From Cyclobacteriaceae bacterium (GTDB lineage Bacteria; Bacteroidota; Bacteroidia; Cytophagales; Cyclobacteriaceae), in contig JALSJD010000186.1 of assembly GCA_026989535.1 (NCBI GenBank), positions 1 to 53,612 of the forward strand: DNA of 53,612 nt, in the 5' to 3' direction. A program made the position numbers and the translations under genes. The notes under the pieces were generated by a model. The model did no database searches and was not told the origin of the DNA. It worked only from the letters and a program-made list of their open reading frames with translations. This document shows, piece by piece, positions 7,380 through 15,748 of this stretch. The number at the start of each line of letters is the position of its first letter. Position 1 is the stretch's first letter.

Positions 7380-8096
7380 TTATAAATAAATCCCATTAAA
7401 CTCCCATTCAAAAGGTTTCCTTAAAGATTGTATTGATTTTAATTGTTTCAGTATAAAATCTTTATTTTCTTCTTCGTATTTTCTAATTTTATTTTCGTCA
7501 AATGTTGTTTTAATTATGCCCATCTTACCCGTTAAAAAATTGATATTATAATCTGTACTCTCGTTAGTTCCTCTATGACTTTCTTCAGCCTTATAGGCAA
7601 CCAGTTCAAATTTATTATTTTGGAATCTAAATTTGTAGGTGTGATATGACATACTCCAACTACCAGCACTATACCAAAATTTGAAATCAATTTTTAACAC
7701 TCCATTTTCAAGTATTTTCACTCCATCAAATGGCTCATCCATTGTTGGAGAATCTTGCAATATTATGAATTCATTAGATTGCAATTTTTTGATTAATTTT
7801 CCTTTTTGATTTCTAAAATATATTCCTAAAATTCTTGGATTCAGGTTAATAGTGTCTCTGCCAAGTCCACTTTCATTGAGTTCAATGTTTTTTGAGTCTG
7901 TATTTTCTATAACAAAGGCAATATCACTTATTCCATCTTTATTTAAATCTCCATTTACAGATGATAGCATTTTCCATTTATCAGGAATCAAATTTTCAAT
8001 CGAGTCACCTTTATCTAATAACTGTATTAATTTTGACTGTCCAAATGAATACACTTGTATTAATAAGGAAATTGTAAAAACCAGTATTTTTTTCAT
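7380..8096 (-). CDS. Secreted protein with an FG-GAP/dockerin-like calcium motif
   Basis: I start at the ATG at 8096 (MKKILVFTISLLIQVYSFGQ), a signal peptide; the 15 residues upstream (MSCIFHGVGN...) are translation of the array repeat. After processing, the protein contains GDLNKDGISDIAFVIENTD at about residues 45-63, a DxNxDGxxD calcium-binding loop as seen in FG-GAP/VCBS blades. This is followed by about 160 residues with a GSWSMSYHTYKFRFQNNKFE segment. Many Bacteroidota exported proteins use one such motif in a field-of-view fold with no known enzymatic activity. The specific role is unknown. It lies between two partial array repeats. Confidence 0.6.
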   Translation of the reverse strand: MKKILVFTISLLIQVYSFGQSKLIQLLDKGDSIENLIPDKWKMLSSVNGDLNKDGISDIAFVIENTDSKNIELNESGLGRDTINLNPRILGIYFRNQKGKLIKKLQSNEFIILQDSPTMDEPFDGVKILENGVLKIDFKFWYSAGSWSMSYHTYKFRFQNNKFELVAYKAEESHRGTNESTDYNINFLTGKMGIIKTTFDENKIRKYEEENKDFILKQLKSIQSLRKPFEWEFNGIYL

Positions 8097-8114
8097 GCTG
8101 CTTTTGTGCTTGTT

Positions 8115-8150
8115 GCCAACTCCGTGAAATATGCAGCTCAAAACTAACTG
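8115..8150 (-). repeat. Partial array repeat (half copy)
   Basis: The minus strand reads TGAGCTGCATATTTCACGGA then GTTGGCAACAAGC, matching the last ~30 bp of complete copies, directly before gene 7380-8096. The proximal half of the repeat is replaced by unrelated sequence that contains the mobile palindrome at 8189-8214. Confidence 0.5.
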
Positions 8151-8184
8151 AGATACTTAATTCTTCCCTGTTTTTTTTAAACGT

Positions 8185-8218
8185 TTAGCCTGAACTATTC
8201 ATGAATAGTTCAGGTTAG
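8185..8218. mobile_element. 26-bp perfect palindrome with 4-bp flanking duplication
   Basis: The palindrome spans 8189-8214 (left arm CCTGAACTATTCA, right arm its exact complement) and is flanked by TTAG on both sides (8185-8188 and 8215-8218). The same tip sequence and a 4-bp duplication occur in the element that splits hicA (28242-28456), so this looks like a minimal version of that element. It lies between the 3' end of gene 8223-9065 and the array and could also act as a weak hairpin. Confidence 0.65.
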
Positions 8219-8222
8219 GACG

Positions 8223-9065
8223 CTATTCTTTTTGTTTTATTGATTTACTTCCAAGGGTTCCATTATATGCTGGAAAATAGTAATGATCTTTTACTCCTAA
8301 TACTATGTCAAACTCCAATAATGTTAAAATGGTGTTTCCCTCTAATTTTTCAGGTGCTTTGTAATTATAATACGCCACATTAATAGTATCGTTACTTACT
8401 TTCCCTTGAAGTGTTTTTAGCACTAAATAATCTGAAGTTTGAACTTTATTTGCGCCTCTTTGCTTAATAAGTTTTGCAAGCACTTTTATGGTGTCTTGAT
8501 TTTTAGAAACGGCAGTTAGGTGGTCTGTAAACGCCTCCCTTACATCTAAATCCAAATTTAATGTTGCAAAATAATTTGATATAATCTCTCTTTTGGTTTG
8601 ATTGAGTTTTTCAGGGGTAACATTATAATTAGAGACTGAATATCCTGTTCTGGTATCAAAATAAACGCTCCCTATCTCTTTTTTGTAAGAAAATAAATTA
8701 TGAATGGTATAATCTGTATCGTTTTGATTTGTAGTATGTTCATCAATTCCATCTCCGTATTTAAAAAAAGTCAAATGCCAATTCACATTTTTGTTGGCTA
8801 TTAAAAAACTGTCTTTACTAATATAATTAACAATAAAGCTATCTATTTTTATTTTGTGTTGTTCGTTATTTATATCATAATTTTTTACCACAAAAAAATC
8901 ACTCCTTCGTTTAGAAAACCAACCATACACCCCTACGGTATCCGTTGATTCATATACCCTATTAGGTTTTAAATGATAAATTTTAAACGTTGTATCCTTG
9001 TCTTCTTTTTTACAAGAGAAAAGGATAAAAACAGCTAAAAAAGGTAGTGATTTAATGGTATTCAT
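8223..9065 (-). CDS. Lipoprotein of unknown function
   Basis: The 280-residue protein has a short lipoprotein signal (MNTIKSLPFLAVFILFSCKK; Cys18) and an acidic linker, then a mature domain of about 250 residues without recognisable motifs. It may be a surface or periplasmic protein. It is not preceded by the conserved array repeat, so the cassette-like array seems to end between this gene and 8150. No function is proposed. Confidence 0.65.
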   Translation of the reverse strand: MNTIKSLPFLAVFILFSCKKEDKDTTFKIYHLKPNRVYESTDTVGVYGWFSKRRSDFFVVKNYDINNEQHKIKIDSFIVNYISKDSFLIANKNVNWHLTFFKYGDGIDEHTTNQNDTDYTIHNLFSYKKEIGSVYFDTRTGYSVSNYNVTPEKLNQTKREIISNYFATLNLDLDVREAFTDHLTAVSKNQDTIKVLAKLIKQRGANKVQTSDYLVLKTLQGKVSNDTINVAYYNYKAPEKLEGNTILTLLEFDIVLGVKDHYYFPAYNGTLGSKSIKQKE

Positions 9066-9195
9066 ATTTAGTTTACACTGAGACGGGTATTAACTGCTAA
9101 ACGAATCCTCTGCAATGAACTGATTATAAGCGTCTTTCCATCTTTTTTTCTTACGGTCTTCTTCTGTCTCTAATGTTTCAACTATAAAAACGTAC

Positions 9196-9582
9196 TTATA
9201 CAGCCGCTTTTCTAACCACTTGTTCTAGTTCTTCAAATGCTTTTTCCTGAGCAGGAGCAAGTAAAATTCTTTTTATTCCTCCAGCAATAATTTCTAGTAT
9301 ATTTCTATATGCTTTTACACTCTTTCCAAAATAAGCATTCATTATTTTGTTAGGAATAATATAGTTTACTCTTACTGTGTTTTCTTCTGTAAAGAACAAT
9401 TTAACTGCGTGCATTCCACTTTTTTTAAGCACAATACATTGTTCCATTTGTCCATTAGCATCTGTTCTTTGTTCCCAAATATCATAGTCTTTAGAACACT
9501 CAAAAGAAGAGGCTGTTTTTAAATACTCATGGAGTGTGTCCAAAGAGTTGTACTCGTTTTTAATTGTGATTGTTTTTTCCAT
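9196..9582 (-). CDS. Small cytoplasmic protein of unknown function
   Basis: The 128-residue protein has no signal peptide or membrane segment. The N-terminal half looks alpha/beta (MEKTITIKNEYNSLDTLHEY), and the C-terminal third is helical and basic (YFGKSVKAYRNILEIIAGGI, then KRILLAPAQEKAFEELEQ). I recognise no family. It is a single gene, 81 bp downstream of the cadherin-repeat lipoprotein gene, with a hairpin terminator in between, so it is likely transcribed from its own promoter. Confidence 0.55.
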   Translation of the reverse strand: MEKTITIKNEYNSLDTLHEYLKTASSFECSKDYDIWEQRTDANGQMEQCIVLKKSGMHAVKLFFTEENTVRVNYIIPNKIMNAYFGKSVKAYRNILEIIAGGIKRILLAPAQEKAFEELEQVVRKAAV

Positions 9583-9615
9583 GTATTTAATTGTGTTGTT
9601 TTAAAAAGTAAACAA

Positions 9616-9641
9616 ACCACCTTTTGTTCATAAAAGGCGGT
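9616..9641 (-). terminator. Hairpin terminator after the cadherin-repeat gene
   Basis: On the minus strand ACCGCCTTTT-ATGAAC-AAAAGGTGGT forms a 10-bp stem (one G-T pair), followed by a T-rich tail. It lies about 20 bp past the stop of the gene at 9663-11051. Confidence 0.6.
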
Positions 9642-9662
9642 CTGCTTCTTTTTAGTTTTAAT

Positions 9663-11051
9663 TTAAAAAGCTCTTATAGCACGAACTTTAATAGTACTGG
9701 TCTTGCTAGTACCGCCTTGAAAACCATTTGAAAAGCTTTGAAACCATCCGAGATTTAAATTCCATTCAGTAGAAGTCCAGTAAGAATTGGAGAGAATAAT
9801 CCCTCCAATTTCTACTATGGTAGCATTAATAACAACCCTATTTACATATACTTCATTCATCTCATCTTTGCTAGGTAGAAACCAATCTGAATACCCACTC
9901 AAAGATAAATCATTACACAATTGCGCTGCATAAGTTCCTGCTCCTTGATTGTTTACAATAGCAGTGGAGTTTACTTGTCCTGTGCCAATAGCTGTTCCTG
10001 TAGCACCTGTAACTGTAAATGTGCCATTGTACCATTGTAGTCCAGCACTTTGGTCACTTATCGAGACTACATAACCTCCATCATTTGTTGCGTTTACCCA
10101 AAAAATAACACCTCCATAGTTAAAATCTCCAATCTCATTTATATTATTTAAATCAATTGTTACTGTTGCTGTGCTTACACCACCAATAATTGAAATAGTT
10201 GCCGTAATTACTGGATTTGTTTCAAAGTCAAATAAAGTGGCATCGGCAACAGTCAATTCTCCTGTACTTGGGTCTATATTTAGCGCTCCTGCGGGTGTTT
10301 GAGATGCAATGCTTAAAGCTCCGCCTCCATCATTCGGTACAGTACCAACAGCTTGTCCATTAGTTGGATTTTCATCAAAATCAACAGTTAAATCGCTTAT
10401 TTCTGGCACGTTATTAAGGTTAATAGTAACTGTTGCTGTGTTTATACCATCAACAACTGAAATAGTAGCCGTAATTACTGGATTTGTTTCAAAGTCAAAT
10501 AAAATACTATCAGCAACTGTTAATTCTCCTGTGCTTGGGTTTATGCTTAGCGCACCTGCGGGTGTTTGAGAGGTGATGCTAAAATCTCCGCTTCCGTTAG
10601 CCTGTACAGTACCAACAGCTTGCCCATTGGTTGGGTTTTCATCAAAATCAATGGTTAAATCCTCAACACCTATTTCAGCTACATCATTAAGGTTGATAGT
10701 CACTGTTGCTGTATTTACACCATCGACAACCGAAATAGTAGCCGCAATTACCGGATTTGTTTCAAAGTCAAATAAAGTGGCATTGGCAACCGTTAATTCT
10801 CCTGTGCTTGGGTTTATGCTTAGCGCACCTGCGGGTGTTTGAGAGGTGATGCTAAAACTTAAATCCCCACTTCCATCAGTCTGTACGGTACCAATAGTTT
10901 GCCCATCGGTTGGGTTTTCATCTAAATCAATCGTTAAATCTTCAACGTTTATCTGTTTTTTTGCGTTGATTTCATCATCTTTTTTACATCCAAAGGTAGA
11001 TACTAATAAAACGAGTGCTAATAAGGTGGTTAATTTTAATGGGTTTTTCAT
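9663..11051 (-). CDS. Cadherin-like repeat lipoprotein with C-terminal DUF1566 domain
   Basis: This is a surface-type lipoprotein: signal and lipobox LVSTFGCKKD (Cys22). Three nearly identical cadherin/Ig-like repeats follow at about residues 36-128, 129-218 and 219-308. Each contains DENPTxGQ, SQTPAGAL and FDFETNPVI. A C-terminal domain (309-462) has the Bacteroidota DUF1566/Lcl pattern: GGVIFWVNATNDGG, SGYSDWFLPSKDEM, SYWTSTEW and a final KVRAIRAF. Such proteins are thought to be adhesins or surface carbohydrate-interacting proteins; the ligand is unknown. The repeats are so alike at DNA level that they probably expanded recently and could vary in number between strains. Confidence 0.75.
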   Translation of the reverse strand: MKNPLKLTTLLALVLLVSTFGCKKDDEINAKKQINVEDLTIDLDENPTDGQTIGTVQTDGSGDLSFSITSQTPAGALSINPSTGELTVANATLFDFETNPVIAATISVVDGVNTATVTINLNDVAEIGVEDLTIDFDENPTNGQAVGTVQANGSGDFSITSQTPAGALSINPSTGELTVADSILFDFETNPVITATISVVDGINTATVTINLNNVPEISDLTVDFDENPTNGQAVGTVPNDGGGALSIASQTPAGALNIDPSTGELTVADATLFDFETNPVITATISIIGGVSTATVTIDLNNINEIGDFNYGGVIFWVNATNDGGYVVSISDQSAGLQWYNGTFTVTGATGTAIGTGQVNSTAIVNNQGAGTYAAQLCNDLSLSGYSDWFLPSKDEMNEVYVNRVVINATIVEIGGIILSNSYWTSTEWNLNLGWFQSFSNGFQGGTSKTSTIKVRAIRAF

Positions 11052-11093
11052 AATGCTGTGTTTATAAATTTAAAAGTTAATTCTTAGTTATTT

Positions 11094-11657
11094 TTAATAG
11101 TCCATTGTTATAAGTTCTCCATCTAACTTATAATAAAAACTAAAAGTGGTTCCTCCGTTTTCTGGTTTAAGCATAACAGTATATTCAGCTTTAGCTATAT
11201 CTCCGTTTTTAGGAAATTTCACAAATGCCATATATAACGCTGGGTTTTCAATGTTTTTTTCGCTTGATAATTGTAGGCTAGATTTTTCAACTAACCCTCC
11301 CAATTTTGAGAGGTTAATCTTTTCATTTAGTTGAAACATAAAATCTGCTGCTTTGCTACCTTGAGGCACTTCAAGAGATATCTCTGAGTTTTGTTTCCAA
11401 GCATTTTGTGTTTGATCCCATTGTCCCATCTTTAAAGATTCGGGGTTATCAGTAACCGTTACAGTAATTATATTCCCTATAGATTTATTATAGGTAATTG
11501 CCAAATCTGTATAGTATGCATTATCACCGAATTTATTTTTTATTTCCTTTTCTATAGCTCCAAAACCATCAGCATCAGCTGATTGCTTATTGGTTGACCC
11601 TCCGCAAGACATTAGAGTTGTCATTGCTACTATTGCTATAAGTTTTAATGTTTTCAT
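11094..11657 (-). CDS. Lipoprotein of unknown function
   Basis: I use the ATG at 11657, which gives MKTLKLIAIVAMTTLMSCGG with a lipobox (Cys18); the upstream in-frame ATG at 11717 would place 20 hydrophilic residues before the signal. The mature domain of about 165 residues has no known motif. It lies 63 bp downstream of a small membrane protein gene and after the LytT/LytS pair on the same strand, so it could be part of their regulon; this is only positional. Confidence 0.65.
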   Translation of the reverse strand: MKTLKLIAIVAMTTLMSCGGSTNKQSADADGFGAIEKEIKNKFGDNAYYTDLAITYNKSIGNIITVTVTDNPESLKMGQWDQTQNAWKQNSEISLEVPQGSKAADFMFQLNEKINLSKLGGLVEKSSLQLSSEKNIENPALYMAFVKFPKNGDIAKAEYTVMLKPENGGTTFSFYYKLDGELITMDY

Positions 11658-11720
11658 TTGTTTTGTTTTTATTGGCTTTAGTTTATCCTGTTTAGGGTCT
11701 CTAAAAAAAAGAGGCACTAT

Positions 11721-11936
11721 TTATTCTTCGTCATCATAACTTCCAAAAAAGAAATATAAAGCCCCCCCTCCGAGTATTAAAAGGATTCGAATGACCCATC
11801 CCATGGTATTGCCCCACAGATCTACCCAAGCAAGTAATCTGATGTTGTAATTAAAAATAGAGAGTACAATAGACATGACGCCCATTGCAGCAAGTAAGAT
11901 TCCTCCTTGACCTAATTTTGATTTAATATTTTCCAT
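11721..11936 (-). CDS. Small two-helix membrane protein
   Basis: The 71-residue protein has two hydrophobic segments, about residues 10-28 (QGGILLAAMGVMSIVLSIFN) and 46-66 (WVIRILLILGGGALYFFFGS), joined by a short loop, and ends in acidic SYDDEE. It is of a type common in Bacteroidota as short uncharacterised inner-membrane proteins. It is downstream of the response regulator gene and just upstream of the lipoprotein at 11094, on the same strand. No function is known to me. Confidence 0.6.
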   Translation of the reverse strand: MENIKSKLGQGGILLAAMGVMSIVLSIFNYNIRLLAWVDLWGNTMGWVIRILLILGGGALYFFFGSYDDEE

Positions 11937-12104
11937 ATACTTATAAGTTTATTCATTTTGAAATGATAAAAGTATATGGTAATAGTGGGTAAGAAAATAG
12001 AGAATCTATTTCTGCTGGGCAAGAATAAATAAACGTGATACTTGATTAAATATCCGTAAAAAGAAAAAAATTCAATAGAGGTGCCCTTTATTGAGAATTG
12101 AAAT

Positions 12105-12842
12105 TTAGTTGTTATTCCAATGTAGAAATGTAGTTAAAAAAGATTCTTTTTTTCGAAAGGATACAGGGATCTTCTTTCCGTTTTTTAAATGAATAACACC
12201 AGACTTGTCGTATTTATCTATAAATTTTAAGTTGACCATAAACGATTGATGTGGACGTGTGAAATTAGCTTTAGAAAGTTGCTCTTCAAACTCCTTTAAC
12301 GTTTTTGAAACCATATACTTTTTACCATCGCTACAATAAAAAGTAGTATAGCCTTTGTCCGTTTCACAAAACAGTAGTTCGTTTAGGTCGATAACTTGAA
12401 AACTATCGTGTAGAGATAATATTAGTTTAGTGCCTTCATTGTTCCACACCTCTTTTACGGTTTTTATTTGTTGTTTCTGTTCGGCAATAGGTAACTTTTC
12501 TACCTTTTGTAGTGCTATTTGAAGTTCGGCTATATCTACAGGTTTTAAAAGATAATCTACTGCACCAGTTTTTAAGGCTTGTAACGCATATTCTTCATAA
12601 GCAGTAATAAATATAACTTTAAAGGTTAAGCTTTCTGTTTGCTCTAAAAAATCGAAAGCAGTACCATCTAAAAGATTAATATCTAAAAATACCAGTTCTG
12701 GTTTACAAGCATTTGCAACAACAACAGCGTCTTTTACAGATTCGCATTCGCCTATTACTTCTACATCAACATCTATTAATTGCAATAAATTAAGCAAGCC
12801 TTTTCTAATATATGCTTTATCTTCTACTATTAATGCTTTCAT
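12105..12842 (-). CDS. LytTR-family response regulator
   Basis: The 245-residue protein has an N-terminal receiver domain (residues 1-120) with the phospho-acceptor Asp54 (LVFLDINLLDG), acidic Asp8, Thr80 and Lys100 (DYLLKPVD). It also has a C-terminal LytTR DNA-binding domain (about 145-240; ETDKGYTTFYCSDGKKYMVS, TRPHQSFMVNLKFID). Its ATG overlaps the stop of the sensor kinase gene by one base (TAATG), so the two are co-translated and form a LytS/LytT-type pair. The target genes are not visible; the downstream small envelope genes on the same strand are candidates. Confidence 0.9.
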   Translation of the reverse strand: MKALIVEDKAYIRKGLLNLLQLIDVDVEVIGECESVKDAVVVANACKPELVFLDINLLDGTAFDFLEQTESLTFKVIFITAYEEYALQALKTGAVDYLLKPVDIAELQIALQKVEKLPIAEQKQQIKTVKEVWNNEGTKLILSLHDSFQVIDLNELLFCETDKGYTTFYCSDGKKYMVSKTLKEFEEQLSKANFTRPHQSFMVNLKFIDKYDKSGVIHLKNGKKIPVSFRKKESFLTTFLHWNNN

Positions 12843-15028
12843 TACGCTACTTGTATTTTGTAAGGAATTACTAGAGTAACCACTGTTCCTTGCTCATTAT
12901 GTTTTTTTCTATCTTCAATAATAATCGAACCTTTCATATTAAAATCCTTAGATAATATTTTTAACCGTTCAGAAGTTATCGTTGTTGATAATGATTTTTT
13001 ATTTGGTTTTTTATTCTCTTTTTGAGAGTCAATCCCAATTCCGTTATCAGTAATGGTACAAATTAATTCTTTGTTTAAATAGTTAAGGTGAATATCAATT
13101 TTTCTATTTTCTTTTTGATTTACAAAAGCATGCTCTATGGCATTCTCAACAAATGGCTGGATAAGCATTGGCGGAATTTTAACTAAAGACCTATCTATCG
13201 CATCATCAACTAGAACAGTATATTGATACGATTCATTTTCTAAATTTTGAAGTGTTAGATAGTTTTCTATAGCCATTAATTCTTGAGAGAGTAAAACCGT
13301 TTTGTCTCTGGAATTTTCCAACGTGATGCGGAGTAATTTTGAAAATTTTGATAAATAAGAAACCGACTTTTTATCTTCTTTATTCAAAATCATGCCTTGT
13401 AATACAGAAAGTGAATTAAATATAAAATGTGGCGTCATTTGCGAGCGTAATAACTTTTGCTCTATTACTATATTTTGAGTTTTCGATTTTTCGTTTCTTA
13501 ACTTTAAGAAGAAAATAATTACTCCTAAAACTAATGCTAACATTAAAAAAGCAATTACACCTAAAAGTAAGTTTTTTTGTGATTGTTCTAAATTTTTATT
13601 TGTGGCTATTACTGTTTTAGTCAATTTTAATTCTCTAATACTTGCAGAGTATAATGCTTGTTTGTATTTATATTCGTATTCTAATTGCGTTATCTTTTCT
13701 ACATTCTCTTTATTAAAAAGACTATCGTTCAATATTTTGAATTGCTGGTGGCTTTCGAGTGCATCCTTGTAGTTGCCTGTCGCTTTATAAATCTTGGAAA
13801 GAATTTCCGAAGCTTCTTTTTGATAATCCAAAAAACCGTGTTTTTTGGAAATTTTCTTTGCTTTTAGCGCATTACTTAGAGCACTATTATACTCTTTTTG
13901 GTTCGTATATGTTCTTGCCAGTCCAATATAAGCTCCGCATAATGCTTGCTTGCTTTCAATTTCTAAACCGTTTTTCTTCGACTCCGTGAAGTAGTGATTT
14001 GCAGTTCTATAATCTTTAAGTGCCAAATAAACCTCACCAATATTATTTAGAATATATGGAATACTACTTTTTGCACCAATTTGTTTACTTATACTTAATG
14101 CGTCAACATAATTGTCGAGAGCACTACTGTAATCTCCTTTTTCCTCATGTATCGTTCCTATACCATTCAATATTAAGGAAATTCCGTTTTTGCTATCAAT
14201 CCGCTTGTAGATTTCTAAAGACTTTTCATAGCACCTCATTGCCTTATCATAGTATTCTTGAATCTTATAAATCGCACCCATACTGAGCAGGTTATTGGCA
14301 ATACCTAAACTATCCCCAAGCTTTTCATTAATGTATAAGGATTTATTATAGTGCTCTAGGGCAAGAGGGTAATTACCCTGACCCTGGTAAACATTACCCA
14401 AATTATTTAAACTATAAGCAACCCGTTGTTCATTTTCGTCAGCTTTAGCAATAGAAAGTGCTTTTTTTAAATAGGAAATGGCTTTATCAAAATCCCCCAA
14501 TACCTCATATGAAGTTCCCAAATTCAATAGACTGGCAGATAGGTTATTACTTCCTATTTCATCTTCTATCCTGATAGCTTTTTTATAGTAGGAGACTGAT
14601 TTTCTCAGTTCCCCTTTATTTTTATGGGTTATGCCCATGGCATTGTAACAGTTGGCTATCCCCTTTTTGAAATCAATGTTTTCATACAATTGCAACGCCT
14701 CATTATAGTAACCAAGTGCTTGGTCATAATTCGCTTGTATTGCCTCAGTTATACCTCTTATGTAGATGCTTCTGGCTTCCCCCTTTTTAAACTGGAGAAC
14801 TTCTGCTATCGCATCCGCTTCTTCCAAATATTCAAGAGTTTTAGCCATGTCTTTACTGAAATAAGAAAAAGCCAGTGCATTTAATAGATTTACTCTTGTC
14901 GTGTCCTTTAGTACATGCCTTGACAGCTCATTTTGTAAACTATCTATAGCAATGTTTTGGCATTGCACATTTCCTGCAAAAAATAAAAAACTAAATAGGA
15001 GAAGAATATATTTATTGATGGGATTCAT
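12842..15028 (-). CDS. TPR-containing LytS-type sensor histidine kinase
   Basis: The 728-residue protein has an N-terminal signal, about nine tetratricopeptide repeats (residues 50-450; A-x-x-Y-Y-x-K-A-L type helices with ALSY, ALEHYNKSL, AMRCYEKSL), one membrane helix (486-508) and a C-terminal His_kinase domain (PF06580). The phospho-accepting His is at 534 in MTPHFIFNSL. The ATP-binding motifs are PFVENAIEHA (N-box) and TDNGIGID (G-box). In this Bacteroidota family the TPRs lie outside the membrane and sense an unknown signal. It is the first gene of the operon with the LytTR regulator. A TAAATTTG -7 element sits at 15073-15080 (minus strand). Confidence 0.9.
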   Translation of the reverse strand: MNPINKYILLLFSFLFFAGNVQCQNIAIDSLQNELSRHVLKDTTRVNLLNALAFSYFSKDMAKTLEYLEEADAIAEVLQFKKGEARSIYIRGITEAIQANYDQALGYYNEALQLYENIDFKKGIANCYNAMGITHKNKGELRKSVSYYKKAIRIEDEIGSNNLSASLLNLGTSYEVLGDFDKAISYLKKALSIAKADENEQRVAYSLNNLGNVYQGQGNYPLALEHYNKSLYINEKLGDSLGIANNLLSMGAIYKIQEYYDKAMRCYEKSLEIYKRIDSKNGISLILNGIGTIHEEKGDYSSALDNYVDALSISKQIGAKSSIPYILNNIGEVYLALKDYRTANHYFTESKKNGLEIESKQALCGAYIGLARTYTNQKEYNSALSNALKAKKISKKHGFLDYQKEASEILSKIYKATGNYKDALESHQQFKILNDSLFNKENVEKITQLEYEYKYKQALYSASIRELKLTKTVIATNKNLEQSQKNLLLGVIAFLMLALVLGVIIFFLKLRNEKSKTQNIVIEQKLLRSQMTPHFIFNSLSVLQGMILNKEDKKSVSYLSKFSKLLRITLENSRDKTVLLSQELMAIENYLTLQNLENESYQYTVLVDDAIDRSLVKIPPMLIQPFVENAIEHAFVNQKENRKIDIHLNYLNKELICTITDNGIGIDSQKENKKPNKKSLSTTITSERLKILSKDFNMKGSIIIEDRKKHNEQGTVVTLVIPYKIQVA

Positions 15029-15291
15029 AGATTACAACTTGTTATTTTTTAGTATGGCAAAACAGAATGCGCCAAATTTACTGATTTTGTAACTACTCAG
15101 TCTAGTTTGCTAATACCTAGGTTGAGCGGTTCACTAAAGCGATAGCACTTCTCATCTCTACTCAATCGCTTAGGTTATATAATGTAACATCTGAATCAAC
15201 GTATAAAAGAAAATCTTCGGCAATTTTAAGTTGGATAAATTGGGTTTTAGATCAACTTGAGGAGTAAAAGCCAGCGTAAAACCAAACCCAA

Positions 15292-15747
15292 TTACCGGAG
15301 TTTTTTAAAAAATTGGGTTATTAAGCTCCCACACCTCTCTTTCAAAACCCCTTCCAGCAACTTAGTTTTAGGATGAAGCACCAACTCATCTTTGCTTACA
15401 AGTCTTAAGTACCCTCGCTTCTCATCACTTGCCCCCATCACAACCTTGCCAATTTGCGACCAATACAAAGCTCCCGCACACATAGTACAAGGTTCTAATG
15501 TTACATATAAAGTGCAATCAGGCAAGTATTTAGCACCAAAATAATCAAAAGCAGAAGTGAGGGCTAGTATTTCTGCATGGGCTGTAGAGTCAGTAAGGGT
15601 TTCGGTTTGGTTATGCGCTCGGGCAATAATTTTAGTATTACTTACAATAATAGCTCCTACAGGCACTTCATTTTGTTCAAAAGCTATCTCAGCCTGCTTA
15701 AAGGCTTCATTCATAAAATACTCATCCGAACCAAATTTATAATCCAC
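15292..15747 (-). CDS. tadA: tRNA-specific adenosine deaminase
   Basis: This is a cytidine-deaminase-fold enzyme that converts A34 of tRNA-Arg(ACG) to inosine. The zinc site is complete: His57 and Glu59 in TAHAEILAL, and Cys87 and Cys90 in PCTMCAGAL. Length (151 aa) is typical. The C-terminus (GSLITQFFKKLR) is normal for TadA. The gene is one base downstream of the secreted 180-residue gene on the same strand, so they may be co-transcribed, although the functions are unrelated. Confidence 0.92.
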   Translation of the reverse strand: MDYKFGSDEYFMNEAFKQAEIAFEQNEVPVGAIIVSNTKIIARAHNQTETLTDSTAHAEILALTSAFDYFGAKYLPDCTLYVTLEPCTMCAGALYWSQIGKVVMGASDEKRGYLRLVSKDELVLHPKTKLLEGVLKERCGSLITQFFKKLR

Positions 15748-15748
15748 C

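Noticed and set aside
1600-8150. CRISPR array
   Set aside because: The repeats are 100-140 bp, lie between genes of different length, and have no regular spacers.
10309-11067. Three plus-strand open frames opposite the cadherin-repeat gene
   Set aside because: They repeat in register with the three repeats of the minus-strand gene and have no start context; they are shadows of that gene.
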